A stretch of DNA of 64,000 nt from Physcomitrium patens (GCF_000002425.4 NC_037260.1:14749329-14813328), one strand, 5' to 3'; positions 1 to 11,645 are shown, numbered from the stretch's first letter. The notes: generated by a model from the sequence alone, not told the origin. Numbers and translations are program-made.

Positions 1-229
1 ATTTCTATTTTATCATACTTCTTTGAAAAAAATCTCACTTAATTATTTTTTTTCATCAGGTTCTTGTCTTTGATAGTTTCTAATCTATTAATCAACAAAA
101 AAACATGTGTAAAATAAAATATGCATCTATGACGCTTTTAAGAAACTTTGCCATAAGATAATATTAAATCTACTTATATTTATTTTCTATTTAATATTTC
201 TTATCTAAATAAATATATATGTTCATGAT

Positions 230-815
230 ATTACCTTTCATATGTCAAGGTGCTCAAACTTGATATTATTGTCCAGTGAGCTAGGTAATTTCACATCTTT
301 GACTACCTCATACATGTCAAGGTACTAAAGCTTGAAATTATTACCAAATGAATTAAGCAACTTCACATCTTTAACTTTGTTAGACATATCAGAGTATTCA
401 AGTTTGACATCATTGCCAAATAAATTAGGCAACCTCATATCTTTGGCTACCTTTGATATGAGATATTGCTCAAGCTTAACATTATTATCAAATGAATTAA
501 AAAAAAAATCACATCTTTGACTACTTTAAATATATGACGATGCTTAAGTTTGACATCATTGCCAAAGAAATTTGGCACCTTCATCTCTTTGACTACCTTA
601 TATATATAAGAATATTCAAGCTTGATATTATTGCTAAATGAATTATGTAATCTCACATCTTTGACTATCTTTGATTTTAGGAGGTGCTCAAGTTTGACAT
701 CATTACCAAATGAATTACATAATTTCATATCTTTGACTATCAGAAGTATATAGAAGTATTCAAATTAGACATTATTATCAAATAAATTTAATAATCTTAC
801 ATCTATGATTATCTT
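230..815 (+). pseudogene. decayed leucine-rich-repeat array
   Basis: About eight tandem units of 72 bp (24 codons) can be followed. Each resembles the LRR pattern L-x-x-LPNEL-x-N-x-TSLTxLxxSxxSSLTSL. The best-preserved stretch, about 332-515, reads through three units without a stop. An A-run near 500-510 replaces part of the fifth unit and shifts the frame. Stops interrupt the rest. This 24-residue repeat type occurs in the C-terminal part of plant TIR/NB-ARC-LRR or LRR-only proteins. No NB-ARC or kinase domain is visible, so the parent gene cannot be named. It is an AT-drifted relic without a plausible start or splice structure. Confidence 0.75.
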
Positions 816-3400
816 TAAAACTTAATTTAATAGTTTTATTTCTAATCTATAAAGAATTTTTTAGAAGGCTATAAATATAACACATGGATTTTCAAGAGCT
901 ATTATAAATTATAACAAAATATATGACAAAATTTAAAATAATAAAATTGATAATTAAAATTTTACTTATTAAAATTAGTCTTTTGTATTTAATTTTTATA
1001 AAAAAATTATCTATTATTGAAAATTTGACATCAATTCTAAAAAAACATATTAAAAAACTTATTAATTATTCTAAATTTAATTCACTTATAATATTTAAAG
1101 ATTTTAAGGCATTAAATAGTTTTTAATTTTTGTGAATTAATCATAAATTTTAAAGCAAGAATAAATGAAATGGTAGAATCTAAAGCTTTATTTAAATTAT
1201 ATTTAATAGCATCCAAAAATATATTAGAATCATTGAAATATTAATAAATAATTAATTAATTAAAAAACTAACTACAAATAAGGCTTATTACTTTATTTTA
1301 ATAGATCCTAGATTTTAAACTAGAATTTAAAATCTTACCTCATATGAATTACCAAAATAATTCATGTATTGTATTTGAACTAGAATAATGCAATTAAGAT
1401 GCCAAGTGTGAATATTTATGTAAAGAATTAGATTAGAAAAGATAGATATAAGCAAAATAAAGTTAAAATATATATAAAATTAGTATAAAAAATCTAATAT
1501 AAATTTCTACATAGAAAGCATCTTAAAGAGTATCAATTGAATATCTTTTTGCATCTCTAAAATATCTAAAAAGAATCTAATTAATTCAAAATTCTAATAT
1601 TATATAATAGTATGTGGTCTTAATATGGTATTATATACAATCAAAATATAGTCTTTATATGAGTTGATATATAATAAAATAAAATTTTGAATGCACATTG
1701 TATATGGGCTAGATAAAAATCCACAAGATTAGGTATAAGCTATAAGAAGGGTATCAATAGGTCAAATATCAACATTTGGTTATCAAGCCATCCATTGTAG
1801 GCATTCAAATTACGAATAGGAATTAAGCTCAAGTCTAAGATCTTTTCTTCTTTGTCTTCTTTTTTATTTTTTTTCAAGATGTTGTTTTTTTGAGAGCTCT
1901 AAGATACTAGGTTGTTAAGATTTGAGGATTTTCTCGTTTTTTTGGACTACGTAGGTTTTTCTTTCTTTTTGTTGAATTCTGAAGTATAGAACTCTACATT
2001 TGGTATATTTTCTCTTCTTCTATATTGTAGCATAATAAGGATTTTTTTCTTCTCTTTATTGTGGTCCTACAAAGCTCTATGCATTCAAGCAAGTGGCATC
2101 TAGGTATTTTTTATTGTTTTTTTCATTAAAGGATTGCAATAGCATCATATTGATTAGATTCAAGTATTTATTAATTCCATGTAGTAGTACCATTGGATAT
2201 TATATTGCATTATTGATTTTATCCTATAGTGTAGAATTGATGAATTATCATATAATTATAGCAAGTTGTTAAGAGAAACTCTTTGCACTAATATACTACA
2301 ATTTTGAGGATGCAGCTTATATCAAGTCCTTGAATCAATTATTGTCAACCACTTGGAGTAATTAGAAGAATTTAATTTTCTTTTTTTCTTCTTTCTTCCT
2401 TTGGTATAGCATTGTGACAAGGCTTACAATTCAATAGTCAGATTGTAGTTGGATCAACACCAAATCAAGTCCTTCCTTGAGATATCACATCTACATTGGG
2501 CTCTCAATGAATTGTGTTATTGAATTCTAGATACAAAATTTTAGTTCATTCAAGGGTGCATGCTAGTTATGAAACTTACATAAACAAGTATTACAATTAA
2601 TTATAGCTTGCCTTATGATGATCCATCTTAATTTTGGAATTATTGGTATTAATATAGTATGTCAAAAATATATTATTATAATAGTTTTTAGCAACTAAAG
2701 AGCATTAAAATTATAGCATCCTTGATTCAATATAAAAACTACAGCAACATACATTGCTAGTTGAAATTATAATACACTTAAATCTAACTTTTTTGAATAT
2801 GGCAGAATTCCAATTACAAAGACTAGCAATGTAAAAATCAATGATTCTTGTAGGTACAACAAATTGAGCCTTAGTTGGATTTTAAGCTTGAAGGCATCAG
2901 CACCAATAAGTCTATGGCCAATGATTATAGAATACAATCAAAAAGAACATCTTGGATTGAAAGGCATCAAAAGAAGGAGATGTTGGCTATTGAATTTTCC
3001 ATTAGGAGAATCATATCAAGGATATTCAGACCAAGAAATTATGAATTCTTTGATTTACTACAATATCTTCAAGCTTAAGACTTTTGAAATCTTATATAAA
3101 AATTGGAATCAATTTAATAAATAAATATGCAAAAAATAAAGAGAACTCATTTCAAATTATACAAAGCATATGACTATCCTCACATATGTCTACTTCTCTC
3201 CTAAGGCTGCATACTAAATGAGTGGACTACTTAAGGTGTCATTCATAAATATATTAAAAATTATAGTTTAAATCTAAATATTGTTGGAGATTATTTGATG
3301 ACAATCATAATTATATTTTAAAGATGGTATAGCATTATATTAGTAATCTAGCTCTTAAATTAAAAATTCAAACAAATAATGATACATCTATAAATTCTAA
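816..3400. other. AT-rich intergenic DNA, no gene recognised
   Basis: Very AT-rich sequence with only short accidental ORFs. The ORFs near 923-1126 and 2864-3124 have low-complexity or unrecognisable translations. Pyrimidine-rich stretches near 1850-2110 and 2370-2400 do not frame any exon that I can identify. Confidence 0.6.
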
Positions 3401-3569
3401 ATCAAAAGAATAAACATAAGATTATTGAAGGATTTATTATTGACAATGCAAAGAACAAACTCATTAGAGCAATTTATTGCTCAAATGAAACAATTAATGC
3501 AACAATTAATTCTTTAAAAGATTCTAAGGACAAAGATTTGGTTGAAGAGATACAAGTCAAGTCATGGCA

Positions 3570-4130
3570 ATACTTTTTAAGTTTTCAAAAGCTTATTCAT
3601 CCAAATCAAAGCCTATGCAAATTGATATGGTACGTTTCAAACCTCTTATTGAGCAAGAAAAGACTTAGCATTGTTAAGAAGATTTTTGCCTATATTATGG
3701 AGAAACTAAATAAATTACTCAATATTATTCATAAAAGTAATGCAACCACAAAGTAAAGAGCATGATTGCCAAAAAAGACGATGTTTCAAAAACTAATTTT
3801 CTCTAGTTATAATAAAGACTATGCAATTGGAACCCTCTACAATATCTATCAAAGGTCTTATTTTATTTTCAATTCTTTCACCTTGCTTTATAATAGAAGT
3901 TTGTTCATGACTAAAAAATGACCAAATCTTTGCCTTTTTAGATTCAAGAGCCTCAATCTCTTTTATAGACGAAGATTTTATCAAAAAATAAGAAATATTC
4001 TTAGTCCAAAAAATCAAATCCGTGCATGTATAAGTAATAGATGGTCCTTTATTATCTCCTAAAGCATGTCATTATTAAGATTTGATTTCAATATTACTTT
4101 TTAACTTAAAAAATAACAAGATTTATTAAA
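3570..4130 (+). pseudogene. gag nucleocapsid and aspartic protease remnant
   Basis: Around 3600-3700 a degraded copy of the gag tail and the start of the zinc knuckle can be read (pattern MQID..R...L..EKK then CLYYGE). Around 3970-4080 a degraded protease segment matches the DEEFAKRHKI and VIDGPLLS blocks of the intact element. Several stops lie in between. It is not functional. Confidence 0.7.
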
Positions 4131-4339
4131 TATAATTTTTAGGCCTTCTTATCTTGCATCTAAAGAAAAAAGTGTAACTTTTGATCAATAAAGAAAAAAA
4201 TTCTTGAAGTCACAGCATTTTTATCTTTGAGCAATAAAATCAATATTGACTATTGATTCAATTCTTTTCAAGAAAATTCAATTGAATATATCCTTTGATC
4301 TTCTTATTCATGATATTAAGAATAATTCTTCTAAATTTC

Positions 4340-5450
4340 ATAATACTTCTAAGTTTGAATTCAAGAATAATCTATTCCATTTCAAGAGATAATTATATAT
4401 TCCAAAAAATAAAGTACAATTATGTGTTTTTCAAGCTTATCACAATTTTCCAACAATTTGACATTTTCAATACAATAAGACTTTGGAGCTAATATCTAGA
4501 GATTTTTGGTTGCCTCAAGAGTAAAATCCAATCAAAGACTTTATACCATCATATGAAGTTTGTTTAAGATCAAAAACTCCTTGTCATTGATCTTATAGGC
4601 TTTTCAACCATTATTTATACTGAAACAACCATGGTCTTCTATTTCTATAAATTTTATCATGAATCTTTTAGTCTCATATTTTTATGATTCTATATTTATA
4701 ATAGTAGATCATTTTATCAAAATGGCATATTTTTTATTATATATAAAATCTATTATAAGTAAAAAAATAGCTAAACTTTTCTTTGATAACATCTATTACT
4801 TTTATAGATTATCCACGGATATTATATTACATAGAGAGACTCAATTTGTACTAAGATTTTGAAGAACTCTTTTTAAGATTTTAAAGGTAGATATAAAACT
4901 ATTTTAATTTTTTATTATCAAATCAATTGACAAATGAAGCACATAAATTAAGTTTTAGAGCAATATTTGAAGTATACTATCAACTACCAATAAGATGATT
5001 GGATTATTTTTTTTACTAATAATAAATTTTATTTAAAATAATATGATATATTTATCTACTTAAAAAATATTTTTTGTCTTATATATTGTTATCATCCACA
5101 ACTTGATACTTTTGACTTTTCAAAAGTTGATAATCCTATAGTAGAAGATTTTATGAAACTTTTATTTGAGTTACATATAATAATAAAGGTACAATTAAAA
5201 GACGCTCAAGAATGAAAAAAGACTAATACAAATGTTTATCACAAGGAGCTACTTTAATTCCACATTGGCAACAAAGTATGATTACTTCATCATAATGTCA
5301 AGATTAGCCATCCTTGAGAGAAGTTAGATTATCTTAGTCTTGAACCATTTTCTATTTATCAACAAATCAATCCAATTTCTTATTGATTACATCTATTGGA
5401 GTCTATAAAGATCTATCATGTATTCTACATATCTTCTCTTGAATCATATA
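4340..5450 (+). pseudogene. integrase remnant
   Basis: The zinc-finger half of the integrase is recognisable around 4400-4570 (LELISRDFW block and the C-x2-C region). The start of the catalytic core lies at 4640-4870 (block resembling IFVVVDRFTKMAHF and the next Asp region). Around 5340-5430 there is a degraded post-integrase segment resembling a chromodomain-type linker. Stops and frameshifts interrupt all parts. Confidence 0.75.
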
Positions 5451-5920
5451 AGACAAAGAATATCTTGAGAAGAAGATAAATGCTACTACCTCTTATAGAA
5501 GTAAAAAATAATTAAAAATTTGAAGTGGAACTTATAATCATCTCTCCTTATGGAACTCGTTTTTTATAATTCCAAAAATGATGCCTCAAATATAAGGAAT
5601 TTATCAATAGAAATAAACTTTATTAAGCCTTGGTTTAAGAATAAGAGTTTAAGATGAGAGCTAATGCAACTTAAGTTAGCCTCATTCAATAGATTGCTCG
5701 CACATAACTACTAATTATAGTGGAGTGGAAGTAATGGATAATATTGATGAAGAATGTAAGTAGAGGCAAAAAAATAGTGTAATATCTACTTTTCTATCTA
5801 TCTATCTTATATAATTGCATTGTATTGTATATAAAAGAAAGATATAAGAGGGCTTACAAAATGAGATATTAGATTGGCTGCCAAAACTTTATTATTAGAA
5901 TATATCTTTAACAGGATATC

Positions 5921-6353
5921 TGTCACGGACACAAAATACAGACTTGAAATCTAACAAGAAGTTCAAGAAGAAGTGGCAGAACTAGATTAAACAGATGAGT
6001 ACAAGAATAACACCAGAAAGGTGAGCTAGAACTCCAAGAGATGTGTTGTCGAGACTGAAGAACCCTTCAGCCTCGACTCCTATATATACTACTGAATAGG
6101 AAGCTTCTCGAGCTACTTCCGCTAACTAGGACGCTTCTCCAACAACTTCTACTAATTAGGAAACTTCTCGAGCAACTTCCTAGAATCTATCAGAATATTC
6201 TAGAACCTTCTAAGAATATTTTAGAACCTTCTAAGAGAATCTTTAGGAAATATTCTAAGAATCTTCTAGAACCTTCTAAAAGAATCTTTAGAGAATCTTT
6301 AGAGAATATTTTAGAAGAATATTCGAAGAATCTTCCAATGTATGTCCATGACA
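5921..6353 (-). repeat. 3' LTR of family A copy 1
   Basis: 433-bp LTR with 5-bp inverted ends (TGTCA/TGACA). It is 21 bp longer than its partner because a unit containing a GAA/TTC motif is duplicated near 6212-6233. It contains a TATATA box on the minus strand (about 6081-6086), a palindrome (6048-6077), two to three copies of a 30-bp unit, and a GAA/TTC-rich U3. Confidence 0.95.
6193..6210. promoter_or_regulatory. heat-shock-element-like array, 3' LTR
   Basis: The sequence GAATATTCTAGAACCTTC is four perfect alternating GAA/TTC pentamer units (nGAAnnTTCnnGAAnnTTC), the consensus bound by plant heat-shock factors. More GAAnnTTC pairs follow up to about 6335. Position in U3 upstream of the TATA box suits an enhancer role. 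Function is inferred. Confidence 0.6.
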
Positions 6354-6367
6354 TCACCTCCTCTTCT
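6354..6367 (-). other. polypurine tract
   Basis: Directly next to the 3' LTR the minus strand reads AGAAGAGGAGGTGA, a purine run in the expected position for plus-strand DNA priming. Confidence 0.85.
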
Positions 6368-6403
6368 AGCTTCGAGGTCTCCGAGAAGCAATGTTGTTAT
6401 CAG

Positions 6404-6751
6404 TCAATACCAACGCAAGAAAATGGAAATCTGTCGCATCACATCCGCTATGAATTCCAATTGTTGTTCGCGAGGCAAATGATTCATCGGCCCTTGGAGC
6501 CAACGGTAGTAACCAACACCTTCAACCTCTGACCAAGCGTGGACTTCTGTGTCTTCATTGTGAAACTGTCCTCCAAACACACCTTCTGGCTGACCGTCGT
6601 AGGCAGGCTCGACCTCAAATACAATTACTAGCGATCTGTTGCTCGATATCCTCTGACATCGTCGTGGTGCAGGCGGTTCTTCATCTCGCGGTCGTCTTCG
6701 TGAGCTAGTCGCTTGAGATGACATAACAAGTGTAGTATCTTGACTATCCAT
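6404..6751 (-). CDS. extra ORF downstream of pol, unknown function
   Basis: A 115-codon ORF starts with ATG 126 nt after the pol stop and ends shortly before the polypurine tract. The N-terminal third is rich in Ser, Arg and Pro. The middle is acidic, and the C-terminal part has a W/Y-rich block (VGYYRWLQGPMNHLP) and a helical-looking tail. A clearly homologous but broken version lies at the same place in copy 2 (43680-44027), with most of the amino-acid pattern retained, so the ORF is older than this insertion. No known domain is recognised. It resembles neither integrase nor an obvious envelope protein, and no signal peptide or membrane segment is seen. It might be a spliced accessory gene, or only a fossil of a longer pol tail. 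Confidence 0.55.
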   Translation of the reverse strand: MDSQDTTLVMSSQATSSRRRPRDEEPPAPRRCQRISSNRSLVIVFEVEPAYDGQPEGVFGGQFHNEDTEVHAWSEVEGVGYYRWLQGPMNHLPREQQLEFIADVMRQISIFLRWY

Positions 6752-6877
6752 GTCTAAAGGCTAAAATGATGAGAGCAAACTATAGTTGCTAACAAAGTTC
6801 TACACTATCGAACTATGGGTTTTGGAGGTGCCCTCTTCCCTTTTTATGCTACTTGATGAGCAAGCTTCAGCAAGAAG

Positions 6878-9800
6878 CTATCGTTGAATCGGCTTAGGTT
6901 TATGAGGATATCGTTGATGAAATTCTTGTACCTTTTTTGGCGCATTGGTAAGATTTTCGGCACGCTCCCACGTTCGTTCATTGATGTCGTATCCACTCCA
7001 ATGCACTAAATACTCCAATTTTCTTCTATTACGCCGTGAATCTAGTACCTTTTCCACCTCGTATTCCTCATGGTTTTCAATTTCGATACTTGGTGGCGGA
7101 CTTTGTACTCTTTGGGGAAAAGCTGACTCTCGATAAGGTTCCAACAAAGACACGTGAAAGACTGGATGTACCTTCATAGTAGCTGGTAACTCCAGACGAT
7201 ATGCCACCGCATTGATCTGCTTCCCGATAACAAATGGCCCTAATCTCCGATAGTCCAATTTGTCACATGGCCGCTTGGTCTTGATATTCCGTTGAAGAAG
7301 CCATACTTTACTTCCAACTTTAAAATTAGGCGCCTCATTTCGATATTTATTTGCAGATGCCTTGTAACTCTCTTAGGCAGATTGCAATTGAAGCTTCAAC
7401 GTCGCTTGAAGCTCCGATAGTTGCTTCACAAATCCTTCAGCTGCTGGGTTGTTATTTGCTAAAGAACTCAATAAATCGAGCTTGGGGTGGTATCCGTAGT
7501 TGGAGAAGAATGGTGTTTGTTGAGTTGACGCATGAAGAGTGTTGTTGTATGCGAACTCAGCAAGCGGTAGATATGCAGTCCAATCATCTTGTTGATAGTT
7601 GATGGTGCATCGTAAATATTGATCCAAAACTTGATTCACCCGCTCCGTTTGACCGTCAGTTTGAGGATGAAAAGTCGAAGAGAGCTTAATATCCACCTTC
7701 AATATCTCAAAGAGGGACCTCCAAAACTTGGATACAAACTGAGTACCTCGATCCGACATGATATCATCTGGTAGGCCATGATAACGATATATGTTATCAA
7801 GAAAGAGTCTTGCGGTGTCTTCACTTGACGATGTTTTCTTGCAAGGCACGAAATGCGCCATCTTTGTAAATCGATCCACCACAACAAAGATGCTGTCAAA
7901 TGAATTCGATGGCGGTAGGTCCGTAATGAAGTCCATAGAAACTGAAGACCATGGTCGGTGCGGAATAGGCAATGGCTGGAGAAGTCCATATGGACGATGT
8001 CGAGGGATCTTGGATCTTGAACAAACATCACAAGAAAGGACAAATTCCTTCACATCCTTCCACATTTGGGGCCACCAAAAATCTCGTGAAATGAGCTCCA
8101 AAGTCTTGTTGAATCCAAAATGTCCCGCAGTTGGAAAGTCGTGGCGAGATTGAAGTACTCGGAGTCGAGTTGGTCCTTTTGGGATATACAACCGCTCCTC
8201 AAAATACAGAAGATCTCCCTCCACCTTAAACTTGTCATTATCGACACGTTGTTTGATGTCAAGAGCTATAGAATCCTCAATGGTCGCAGTACGTACCTCG
8301 CTGAGGAAGCCGTCATCGATAGTTGCAACAGTAGCAAAAATCCTGAATTTTTCTGGTTTCAACAATGTTGTACATTGTTGATCAAACGCTGCTTCTCCAA
8401 CCTTTGGCGCAAGATACGATCTCCTCGATAATGCGTCAGATAATCCTTGCTGTTTTCCAGGGCGGTAGGTGATAATAAAGTCAAATCGTGATAGAGACAT
8501 ATTCCATCGAGCTTGACGACGATTCAAAATTCGAGCTGTCATGAAGTACTCCAAATTCTTGTGGTCCGTATAAACAGTCACTGGATGTGCAGCTCCTTCG
8601 AGGAAGTGACGCCACTCTTGGAAGGCATCCACTATAGCAAGCAGCTCTTTGTCGTGGATCTCGTAGTTGATCTCAGCAGCAGAGAACTTTCGTGAATAGA
8701 ACGCAACTGGGTGAAGCTTCTTGTCTATGCCCATCTGTGAAAGCACAGCTCCCAAAGCAAAATCTGAAGCATCGGTCTCTAAATAGAAAGCCTTTGCAAA
8801 GTCAAGGTGTACCAAGATTGGAGCCATAGTGAATGCCGTCTTGAGATCTTGAAATGCTTTTGCTGCTTGTGATCCCCATTCGAGCTTGTCTTTGCTTGTT
8901 AGACGCGTGAGTGGTGCAGCAACTTGAGAATAATTCTTGATGAAGATCCGATAGAAGTTAGCAAATCCAAGAAAACACTGAACATCTCTAACCGTCTTCG
9001 GAACTTCCCAAGATATAATTACTTCTACCTTTTTTGGATCCATCTTCAAGCCCTCTGTAGTCGCAATGAAGCCCAAAAATTCCATCTCATTCTGGTGAAA
9101 TTGACACTTCTCCAACTTGGCGTAGAGTCCTCGTTCGCGTAGTTTTTCAAGAACCAAACAAACGTGCTTCTCATGTTCTTCTTCATTCTTGGAAAATATC
9201 AAAATATCATCCAGATAGATGACAACAAAGTCATCAAGGTACTCCCGAAAGATGTCGTTCATCATATGCTGAAAGACCGCTGGAGCATTGGTAAGACCAA
9301 AAGGCATGACATTGTACTCAAAATGGCCATACCTTGTACGAAAGGCTGTCTTCCATTCATCTCCTTCTTTGATTCGCACAAGGTTGTAGGCTCCTCTTAA
9401 ATCAATCTTTGTAAAAATTCTTGCATGTCCAAGTTGATCTAAGAGGCCGGAGATCAAAGGTAAGGGATAGCGATTTTTCTTGGTCACCTTGTTGAGTCCT
9501 CGGTAGTCCACGCACATCCGCAGTGAGCCATCCTTTTTCTTCACGAATAGGATTGGTGCTCCAACTGGCGACTTTGAATGTCGAATAAAATTCTTGGCTA
9601 GATTCTCATCGATGTACTTCCGCAATTCTGCCAACTCCGTCTGCGATAGGTTGTATATTGGACCAAAAGGTGGTTGCGCTCCTTCCTCTAAGTCTATGGC
9701 GCAATCATATGGTCGATGTTTCGGCAGTATATCGGCGTTCTTCTTCTGAAACACGTCTTCAAAATCCCTATATTGCTCTGGTATATTCCATGTTGAGATA

Positions 9801-10348
9801 TTCTCGCCGCTAGTTGGAGCTGCATAAATGACAAATGGTGCGCCTTCCTTGGACGATCTTAGGAACGCTCTCGCTCCAATAAACATGGATTTCTTCATGT
9901 AGGTTCTACCAACAGGTTTATTATTATTTTTTTCAGGAAATGTTATCCTTCGTAGCCTCCAATCAATGGACGGATTATGATCTTCTAACCAAGAAAGACC
10001 AAGGATAACAGGGCTTGATGGGGTTCTAATAATATTAAAAATAACGTGACTACTATGGTCCTTAAACACCACTTCTATAGGTTCTGATTCATGGGTAACG
10101 TTGCCTGACAATAAGGGTCGTCCATCTATCACCTCTATGTGAACAGGTTTGGACTTCTGTACTAAACGGATCTTGTGGCGTTTAGCAAACTCTTCATCTA
10201 AAAAACAAGTAGATGCCCCCGAATCCAATAAAGCTAAAGTTTTTTGTTTTTGAGGGCCTAAAAACAAAAGAATTGTAAAACAACGGGCAGGTTGGACAGA
10301 GAAGGAGGAACCTGATTGTTGTCGTGATATTAGATTGTCCAGCCGCAC
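6878..10348 (-). pseudogene. pol: pol polyprotein with one premature stop
   Basis: One frame runs from 10348 to 6878, broken only by TAA at 7370-7372. That codon is CAA (Gln) in copy 2. Domains in order: aspartic protease with LLDSGAS near residue 42, reverse transcriptase with the YLDD catalytic motif near residue 378 (about 9207-9218), RNase H with TDASDFALGAVLSQ, integrase zinc finger and catalytic core including the HPQTDGQTERVNQ block, and after the stop a chromodomain (about 7080-6950, EYEVEKVLDSRRNRRKLEYL). No ATG opens the frame. Pol is in the -1 frame relative to gag, and the two frames overlap only within 10354-10396, so expression by a frameshift is likely. The codons flanking the stop remain intact on both sides. 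Confidence 0.92.
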
Positions 10349-10353
10349 AGTTC

Positions 10354-11355
10354 CTACTGTGGCTGGGCGTCGTCGTTTTCCGGAATCATCGCACTTCTAG
10401 TCTTGACAGGGTGCCAATTTTGCTTCTTTGGGCAATTTCCAACCTTGTGACCTTCTTCTCCACAGTACAAACATAACCCTTCCTCCATACGCCGTTTCTT
10501 CTCTATTGGAGTAAGAGATCGGACACGCGTCGTGTCAATTTGCATGTCTATTGCCTCCGAATGTGAGTTTAAGCTATTTGCAGACATAGTCACGTCGTAA
10601 CGAGTCATTTGGTGTCTTGGACGTTGGTCTTGGCGACGCTGGAATAGGCGGTTGTCACACTTTACAGCTTGGCTAATAGCTTCGTTGAACGTTTGAGGAT
10701 CAGGAAGAGATAACAGCAAGTCCTTCACATCATCCTTCAAGCCCCAATAAAACTGACTCACCAACGCCTCTTCACCCCAATTAATGTCACTTGCCAATTG
10801 TCTGAAATCCGAGGCATAGACTGATGCAGAGCGTGTTCCTTGTCGTAGCGATCGGATCTTTGTTGTAGCCCATCGAACTTTATCATGCTCGCCAAATACT
10901 TCTGCAAACGCCTCCAAGAACGTTTCAAAGTTGCTCAGGATTGGCGATCGCTTCTCAAACAAGGGAGTAAACCAAGACAGAGCTTATGTTGTAAGCAAGG
11001 TTCCAACATGCCCAACACGCGCTTCCTCCGTCGGATAACGTTCGGGCTGTAAAATTGTTATCAACCTGATTTGGTTGACAAAACCTCGAAACTTGGAACG
11101 AGTTCCATCAAACTTATCCGGAAGACTAACTCGAGGCTCCTTTCGTTGTAGGACTACTCGATCTTGTTGAAATGGAGGTAGAACTGCTTCTTCTGGCGCA
11201 AAAGTTTGAGGCTGATATGCTTTAGATGGCGCTATCCCAGATGCTCCATTGTTATGGAGTCCTACCATGACTCCTTCGATCTCTGTTGTCCTATGTGACA
11301 ACGAGGCAAGAGCATTTATGATGGCGTCTAGTTTGGATTCCAAACTTTCAGCCAT
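10354..11355 (-). pseudogene. gag: gag polyprotein with one premature stop
   Basis: The ORF opens with ATG at 11355 and has 333 sense or stop codons before its own stop. It includes a retrotransposon gag (capsid) region and a CCHC zinc knuckle CLYCGEEGHKVGNC near 10440-10490. A TAA at 10984-10986 interrupts the frame, and the same frame continues immediately with ALSWF. Copy 2 has TAA at the same codon, while copy 4 has CAA. The gag end overlaps the pol frame by about 43 nt. The sequence G-GAA-AAC lies in that overlap (about 10375-10381), near but not identical to a canonical -1 slippery heptamer. Confidence 0.88.
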
Positions 11356-11399
11356 TTTAACGTCTTAACCTTCGGCTAACCTTCAGAAAGAAGAAAAAA

Positions 11400-11620
11400 G
11401 AGTTTTGACAAGAGGACAATATTGGTTCAGAGGAGAGTACTCCGCAACCTCTAAAACGCCTTAAGACTCCAAGATGAGGGGTAATCCACTCTCTCCAAGA
11501 AGAATAAGGCTCCAATATTGAGAAAGAAGAGATATCAGTTTAGAGGAGGGTAATCCGCAACCTCTAAAACACTAGCACACCTTCAAGAAGAGGGGTAATC
11601 CACTCTCTAACAAGAAGGAA
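11400..11620 (-). repeat. duplicated segment in the untranslated leader
   Basis: Two diverged direct copies of about 105 bp share 'gcaacctctaaaac' and 'ggggtaatccactctct' blocks (about 11425-11510 and 11530-11615). The same pair of blocks is present in the leaders of copy 2 (56930-57120) and copy 4 (61480-61680), so the duplication is a family feature between the primer site and gag. Confidence 0.75.
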
Positions 11621-11623
11621 CTA

Positions 11624-11635
11624 GCTCTGATACCA
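11624..11635 (-). other. primer-binding site for initiator tRNA-Met
   Basis: The minus strand reads TGGTATCAGAGC, matching the complement of the 3' end of plant initiator tRNA-Met. It lies 23 nt from the LTR edge (11659), much farther than the usual 0-5 nt. Confidence 0.85.
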
Positions 11636-11645
11636 GTGAAAATGT

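Larger units (their letters stand above)
3400..5650 (+). mobile_element. decayed Ty3/gypsy relic, RT-RNase H deleted
   Basis: Plus-strand remnant of the same family as the young element at 5921-12070 (family A). Translated pieces align in order with its gag nucleocapsid, aspartic protease, integrase and the region after integrase. The whole reverse transcriptase and RNase H segment is missing between about 4130 and 4340. The copy is strongly AT-drifted and full of stops. I could not define its LTRs, so the ends are approximate. Confidence 0.8.

Noticed and set aside
7351-9400. Several plus-strand ORFs across copy 1
   Set aside because: Antisense shadows of the pol gene.
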